From positions 473,250-537,249 of the forward strand of contig CACRXP010000420.1 of the NCBI GenBank assembly GCA_902702965.1: a stretch of DNA of 64,000 nt, in the 5' to 3' direction. A program made the position numbers and the translations under genes. The notes under the pieces are model-generated. The model did not search any database. It was not told the DNA's origin and saw only the letters and a program-made list of their open reading frames with translations. Of this stretch, positions 58,199-64,000 are shown in pieces. Origin of the DNA: Spirometra erinaceieuropaei. Lineage: Eukaryota > Platyhelminthes > Cestoda > Diphyllobothriidea > Diphyllobothriidae. Every line of letters starts with the position of its first letter. Position 1 is the stretch's first letter.

Positions 58199-58341
58199 GT
58201 AGAGGATGCAATACTTGCACAGGGAGTTTACTGGCCCGACGTTTTAGATTCCCTGATCTGCGGATGTTCCGATGCTCAGTTAGAGGATGCGACAGGTCAG
58301 GCCAATAAACTCCTTATTCCGACGATGGCATCCTCCTCTTC
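58199..58341. repeat. diverged PLE-type hairpin
   Basis: The arms at about 58199-58240 and 58293-58341 are inverted and roughly 70% alike by eye (GGAGTTTACTGGCCCGAC versus GTCAGGCCAATAAACTCC). The inner sequence GACGTTTTAGATTCC parallels GACGTTTCGGATTCC of the lineage 1 pseudo-LTR. CCAATAAACT keeps AATAAA on the right arm. It resembles the mini-insertion at 24093-24211, but from an older or separate subfamily. Confidence 0.55.
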
Positions 58342-59734
58342 GGTACTCCGAACTTTTGAGCAATTTGGCGCGAGGATAACTGCCGGTGTTAGACCAAGGA
58401 TCTTTGCTGCATTCGGCTCTGCCTTATATGAGCCTAGTAAATGCATCCCTATAAAAATTTACCTGAACGTGTATAACTGGTTTTAGGCAGGAAGGGATGA
58501 CGACAAAGACAAAAGGGACTGGGTTGACTGAGACCAAACCAACGGAATAATGAGCCTGCTGCACAATGATACAGCATTAGATTTAAACGTTCAGTGGCCA
58601 AGAAGTCCGGGATTGAATCCTAGGGTTATTCAAACATGAGGCTGGGTATGTCTGGCTGACTGATAAGTAAAAAATGACCATCTAACTCCTCCTTGCCTTT
58701 ATCGAATCTTCTTACTGCATAAGCTACTGCCTGCTAGGGCCCAGGAGTGAATCCCAAAGCACAATGGGATGATCATATCCCGTAACCCTACTGGTAAGTC
58801 ACCTTACTACGATAATTTCCTCTTTACTAGGCGTGTCTTAGACTAAAAATCTTATCATTATTGTTTGTCCGAAATTAGACATGTAAGTTCGGTATTTTTT
58901 GCAGTCATCGCAGGCCTCGTCAACCAGCAACATGCTTCCCTCCACGAATCAGCGAACGACACTCAATATGAAATGTTCTGCCCTATTTTGTGTTTTCCAG
59001 TCAGATCGCTTAATCACTTAAATTTCTCCCATTTTCTAGCTGTATACAGGAGAGTGGACGCCCTTTTACATAGATTCCTGCGCGGAATCTGAGTTGTTTG
59101 ATTAAATCAATAAAACTTTGTGAATGAAGTGTTGGACATCGGATAGTCGGTCAGTGCGCATTAACTGAGTTTACCTCAACCTCGTGAACATAGTGAGTGC
59201 AACTCACAGGTACTAGGATAAGTCACGTGAGTTTAATTGAAGTCTTGATTATTGAATTGAGCGAATATCCCGATGCCTACTATGAAGTTATCTGCTATTC
59301 CCTAATCTTGTATCGATTATTGATGGATGTTCAGCACAGAATGAGAAGGGAGTCAGGCGCTGGGGTTGGTACGCGAGGCTGTGGGAAAGGCAGTGTAGAG
59401 AGCGAGTAGCTAAAACAGATAAATTGAATACAAGGCGGTTACATAGATGAAGTACTGTTGTGCCAGCATTTTGCAAAATGTGTTTATTTGCTTTTCGCTG
59501 TCTTATATTAGAAAACGGTCCGTATTGTTTGTCCTCCGATACTTGCCGAGGTTTCACTTAAAGTCCGTTTTGCAATAAAGATCAGGAGTTGGTGTTAGAA
59601 ACTTCCAGGGGCATTTCTGGCTTAGCTAATGACATCGGCCAAGCCAACCCAGCCATGTCCAAACAGCAGTCAGTATTTCGCTTACGCAGACAACCTCAGC
59701 GAATAGTCGTCAAGTACTGATTGTGTCCCTAAAA
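58342..59734. other. mostly unassigned; SINE1 scraps
   Basis: At 58490-58690 and 59600-59665 there are SINE1-like phrases (GACAAAGACAAAAGGGACTGG, GGCATTTCTGGCTTAGCTAATGACATCGGCC), too degraded to bound. No gene recognised. Confidence 0.4.
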
Positions 59735-60160
59735 CGGACCACGCGGTAGATGCACTGGACCAGCAGGGGGGTTAGGTCGGCATCCGGCTGGCGTTATTGA
59801 GAATGCACGGCCACAACAAATGCGACATTCATGATGTATAAAATCCTGGTCAGTGTCCGCTGTGGACCAGGGGGTGTGATGGTTCGCCTAGGTGCAGGTT
59901 TTTCTCCGTGCCAGACACCCGCGCCCTCCCCAGCCGCCGGTCTTCTTGAATCTGTCTTGACACAGGGCCCAGAAGGAGGAGGAGGAGGAGGAGGAGGAGG
60001 AGGAGGAGGAAAGCGTGCGATAGATGGTACGCAAGTCTGGTATTACCATAAAATAACTCAAGTGCAAATCGCTACCCTTGCTCTTACCCTGTTGAACATC
60101 ATACCATGCACGTCGTTGGCAATGAAAGTCGAGTTGTCGTTTCTCACCGTCCGGAGGGCA
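59735..60160 (+). repeat. R3 family copy with an expanded GGA microsatellite
   Basis: GACCAGGGGGTGTGATGG-TCGCCTAGGTGCAG (59865-59896), GGTCTTCTTGAATCTGTCTTGACACAGGGCCCAGAAGG, then an uninterrupted GGA array at about 59968-60009, and AAGCGTGCGATAGATGGTACGCAAGTCTGG. Other R3 copies have only GGGGGAGGAGGAGAG at the array position. The 113-codon plus frame encodes polyglycine only because of the array. Confidence 0.75.
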
Positions 60161-60790
60161 AAGCGAATATAAGAAAAAAATTGTCGCTTTCCGCGGTTAG
60201 GCGTCATTACAGGCTTTTTGCTCCTGCAAACTTAGGTTTCATTGTCTGACATAGAAGTTATGTAAAATCAAAATTAAGTGGAAATTGATCCAAAACAGAG
60301 TATTTTTCTAGAATTTTAATAACACTTGTTTTACTTTTAGTACTTTGTAGACCACTCCTTTGTTGTTTGGGTTTGACAAGGTCAACATATGTATTGCCGT
60401 TGAATTTGTTTCGTCCAAAAATCCTTGTCACGCAGGAGCCTAACCGTAGTGAACTAGACAGAACTTAATAATGCTCTGAATGCTGCAGACGATCTTCATT
60501 GCCTACTGTCTGTATATTGTTCTTGCTATTACAGTCTATGAGAATATGACGGTAAGGGCGTCCCGGGGGGAGGGGAGCGCCTCGTTGCATTCCATTTTTT
60601 AATGACCGCTCGGAAAAAATCTTTTACGGTCTTATAACCGGAATTGCGTTAATGTACGCCAGAATAACAGAGGTTTTTGACGTCTTGAGGTGCGGCTCTG
60701 TCTCTTACAAAGGAATAGCAAAATATGTTGAATCAGCTTTCTGCGGTATGTTTTGTACAACAATATAATCCTGATTCTCACGATAGAGTT
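60161..60790. other. unassigned sequence
   Basis: No gene recognised. Confidence 0.5.
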
Positions 60791-61045
60791 CTATGATTTG
60801 GGGAAAGAGGACAGTTGTTCCGTGTCCTCGTCATCGAGCTGGTCAGGTAGGTCTATCTCAGAGGGATTACTCTCCCTCATCGAAGAAAACGAGTGGAAGG
60901 GTGGTCGTCTCCGAGCGGTCAGAAGGCAGTGCAGTAGGTCGACCCATGGCACTGGCAGTTTACCGCCCCTTCGGCTGCGCAGATTCATTGCCAAAATTTC
61001 ACCGGGTGACTTGCCTTTATCCACCTGGGCCCCCGTTTCCTAACC
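60791..61045 (-). CDS. possible terminal exon of an unrecognised gene
   Basis: The minus frame from about 61045 to a TAG at 60793-60791 has protein-like composition: a basic middle (residues LTARRRPPF) and an acidic C-terminus (DLPDQLDDEDTEQL). An in-frame TAG lies just upstream (about 61044). AG dinucleotides there (GTTAG, CCCAG at about 61030) could serve as splice acceptors, so it could be the last exon of a longer gene, or a retrocopy. No poly(A) signal is obvious downstream. The opposite strand is also open in two frames (60753-61043 and 60793-61068), which weakens the case. Confidence 0.2.
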
Positions 61046-62332
61046 TTCAATGGAGCCATTTTAACTGAAATGGCCCTCAATGAACCACGAGAGCATTCAA
61101 ATTAATTCCAAAAGCTCCAACAGCAGGCGGTGACCTCTGTATCTGAGGAGAAGCAATCAGTTTTACTAAAGCCAAGTAAGTAGTTCATGCGTTTTAATAA
61201 AACTAGGCATGAGTCGGTATGAACTAGGCTGAGCAAGCACCGAAACTATTCGTATATTTGTCAAAGTTTTCTAACTCTTGGAGGAATCCATCACCAGAGA
61301 TGAAAGAAGCAACGGCACAGCCGACATCATAGGGGTACGAGCCTAACAAAGAGCAGTCACGCAGGTCAGCAGATGACTGCGAAGGGCGTATGTTGTTGGT
61401 ATTCGATCGCAAGCTCTACACGCAGTTAGAGTAGTCTGGTTCGAAAAATGAACGAGTTCCTGCTAGAACCCATCTGCCAACAATGAATTTGGGCAAACCA
61501 GGCAGTGTAGACGCCCACCAATAGTCCCTTCCCAGAAGGCCATTATGGAATTTGCGGACCCGATGAAGATTAGTGCAGATACTGTTTAAAATCATAGCTT
61601 CTGATCCCTACAAGGACAGAGTAATGGCAACCCCGCCACGTAATAAACGAACAGAGACGACTTTTACACCAAGTGGGTCAGAGCGGAAAGCGTGGGAGCA
61701 GATCGTCCGAGAAAATGGTGTCCGTATGTGATGGCTATCAGAAGCCATAAAATAAGATCACCCTTGTAATATTTCACTTATCCCCTGAGTTCTCAGGCGT
61801 TCATTTTTATGCAAATGGCGGTTTAAACCACTTTTATAGTCCACCTAGATATAACAGTCATTCGCCGAAACGTGCTGGCGTCCAAAACGGAGGCTTGCAC
61901 GTAATGTCCTCATAATCGAATGGAAACCATAAACAAGTTCACTCTTAAAAGTTTGCTATGCTGGGGCATTTCGCAGCTGAATGTACATATCCTGCATTTT
62001 TTGGAGGCAAAGTCAGGGATAATTCAAAACATGCTTCTTGTCTACACTCTGTTCTAACTGATACTGACAATTCTTCTTTGTAAGAAAAACCCCCTTTTCT
62101 CTTCCTTTTTGGGACGATGTTCGTTATCCATTACAAGTTATGGGCAGTTCTACGAAAACATAAACGTGCTTCGGCGCGACCATGAAAATAGAAAAATATC
62201 TTCCGGACCGAAATTGCGTACTAGTTGAGAATAGGTCACGCGAAAACACTTGACTACATAATAAATATTTGAAGGGGGGCATTTTTGCGGTTGCTTATCG
62301 AATATTTGCGTAGAAATTGAAATTAAGGTTAT
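61046..62332. other. unassigned sequence
   Basis: No gene recognised. GGAGGAATCCATCACCAGAGATGAAAGAAG (61281-61310) resembles a short part of the PLE pseudo-LTR (TCGAATCCATCATCAGAGACAAAAGAG). Confidence 0.4.
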
Positions 62333-62835
62333 GATAATATGATAAGATTGGTCGCACGAGCCGGCGTTTATCCAAAAGAATGAAAGAACATCTCCCAGCA
62401 TGGTTAGGAAAGGGACAAATAAAGAACTTCAACAGTTCGATCCTCGTGCACCTGGTAGACATAGACCACCGTGTAGACGCCACAGAGGCCTTCAGAGTGA
62501 TCTACAAGGTCCCATTAAGCTATCCAAAATTGCTTAGGCGGCGCTTGTTGGCTACGGCAGAGGCGGCTGCAATTAGGCTACGCCGACCGATCCTATGCGC
62601 GCAGAAGAAGTTCGTGCAGGCCCCACAGTTACTATGAGTCAAAGCCACCAAACCAGCCACCCGCATGTAATTACCTTCGCCGGGACCCACCTTCTCCCTG
62701 GCGCCGACTGGAATTATGGTGTTTCACCCCCCCCCCCATACCCTCCCCTCTCCAAACCCAAGCTACAGATTAATTATCTATTTGACCGAATCTTTTGCAT
62801 TCATTACTTCAATAGCCATATAAATGTACAGGCCT
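62333..62835 (+). pseudogene. PLE lineage 2 GIY-YIG endonuclease fragment with 3' tail (best copy)
   Basis: From about 62346 the plus frame reads IGRTSRRLSKRM (the YIG half with its Tyr changed, then the Arg-rich helix). It continues, open to the stop at 62635-62637, with EHLPAWLGKGQIKN, SSILVHLVDIDHRVDATEAFRVIYKVP, RRRLLATAEAAAIRL and PILCAQKKFVQA. This is the C-terminal half of a second Penelope-type nuclease. The tail after the stop has an 11-C tract (62727-62737) and ends near CATATAAATGTACAGGCCTGAAG (62818). The upstream nuclease and the reverse transcriptase are missing. Confidence 0.8.
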
Positions 62836-63060
62836 GAAGAGAATTTATCGAAAGCAGACGTATGCTCGCCAAATTGCATTTTGAATTTTACAATGAGAAT
62901 TTTCGCAACTCTAGAAAGGTTAAGACATGATAACAGTGCCGCCCCAGAGCGAAATTCAAGAACAATTAGCATTGTCGTGTCCTAAGACTAACCGTGACCC
63001 TAACCTTCAACCTTACTCTAAATTTGTCTTTAGTTTTAACCTTACCACCAATCTTAATCT
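62836..63060. other. unassigned sequence with degenerate telomere-like tract
   Basis: At 62987-63060 a run of CCTAA/CTTAA-like units (CTAACCGTGACCCTAACCTTCAACC and on) looks like a decayed telomere-type or MITE-interior sequence. I found no inverted ends around it. Confidence 0.4.
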
Positions 63061-64000
63061 CCTTAGAAATTAGCATAAAATCCGTCCGAAATAGTGGGCA
63101 TCCTGCAAGGCACAAAACTGGACATATTTAAAATTTAGCATTTTTGAAGAAGTGTCTTCCCCTTGTTTTGAAAAAAAAGCTTGGTAACTTACAGCTTGCC
63201 TCACTGGATTTACACAAGACGAAGAACCAATGTTCAGACTGGCGAGTCTTTTGTTGTTAAACCTATTTGATTTGAATAAATGCCCCCCCCCCCCCATTAC
63301 AGAAACGCGTGCAAATACGTGTTCAAAATGCAACTGAAATTGCGCTTAAACGACTCAGTATACTTTAAAACAGATTATTTTTGCATATTTGACAGTATAT
63401 TTATGTGCGGTGTAGTCTCGAACAGTCCAGTTCCTTCGAAGGATGTTCTTTTACACAAGCAATTTCTGAAATATAACAATTACTAACATTTTTCAGTAGC
63501 GTTGTTATTGCACGTTAAGCTGTCTGTGGAAATGTGATGCACCGACTCGTGGTTTTTGTACTCGGATGCGAGCGCACGAACTGAACGTTTAACCTCCTGA
63601 GCAGTCATATTGTGGTCTCCGAAAACCGTATTAGTTTGCCTTTACCTGCTGTCCATGTGTGTAAACGGACGTCGTACCTCTTCTGCTTTCCTTTCGGTGA
63701 CTCGGTGTTAGGCCTTAGCTGGTTCCGACTTCAACGGACTTCTTCAGAATGACGGAAATGTGTAGTTTGCTTTTTCATCCAAAAGCTGTTTTAGCAGAGC
63801 AGGACAAGTTGCTTCAGAGATTTTTGTTTCTTTTCAGCTCCACGGTAGGAGAGTTATTGCGATAAATGACTGCATTATCATGCCTATGCTAGAGGCCTCT
63901 GTCGAAGGTCCCGGTTGCTTATTCGTCCCTCAATGTCTCCAGTACCGATACAATCTATAAGTACAAACAAGGGGTCTCATTAACTGGTCACATCTTCAGG
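63061..64000. other. unassigned sequence with a C13 tract
   Basis: C13 at 63283-63295. Otherwise no gene, RNA or repeat recognised to the end of the window. Confidence 0.45.

Noticed and set aside
59831..60172. Plus frame with a polyglycine run
   Set aside because: Product of the GGA microsatellite inside an R3 repeat.

Overview
This window looks like draft-quality nuclear DNA from a flatworm, most likely a tapeworm of the Diphyllobothriidea (Spirometra / Dibothriocephalus / Schistocephalus group). I base this on several things. There are no dense bacterial-type genes and most open frames are short. Splice signals, TATA and AATAAA signals are present. There are several tRNA-derived SINEs, and many decayed copies of Penelope-like retroelements (PLEs) whose GIY-YIG endonuclease resembles cestode PLE proteins that I remember. 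That species-level link is memory, not a search. A 529-base run of N (51024-51552) is an assembly gap.

The only convincing protein genes are two tiny spliced paralogues on the minus strand, at 7560-7916 and 23337-23676. Each has a non-coding 5' exon, a short intron, an exon encoding a signal peptide, a second short intron, and a last exon encoding a Thr/Ser/Asn-rich segment with a hydrophobic C-terminus. They predict secreted or GPI-anchored mucin-like proteins of 89 and 88 residues. A third copy (6644-6874) is a pseudogene and a fourth is only a 3' flank. They lie in a segmental duplication (about 3.86-9.56 kb versus 20.8-25.26 kb). The first copy of that duplication also holds a nested tandem duplication.

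The rest is layered repeats. PLE lineage 1 is present as two foldback insertions with perfect target-site duplications (29741-30294 and 56368-57636), a 119-base mini-insertion with an empty site in the paralogue (24093-24211), and older relics (4090-4205, 20878-21400, 41740-41890, 58199-58341). PLE lineage 2 is a different GIY-YIG endonuclease type, present only as relics (8525-8875, 13905-14440, 24430-24770, 42670-43215, 53140-53350, 62333-62835). There are also two tRNA-like SINE families, a MITE with telomere-like interior (17845-18115, 42391-42650), a foldback element with arms of about 180 bases (43722-44693), and several middle-repetitive families, named R3, R5 and R6 here, in two to many copies. 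Recent-looking tandem duplications sit at 18.9-20.0 kb and 48.5-50.1 kb.

The intervening sequence is mostly AT-rich and without recognisable genes. Repeat boundaries were judged by eye and may be off by tens of bases. No alignment, folding or database search was run.
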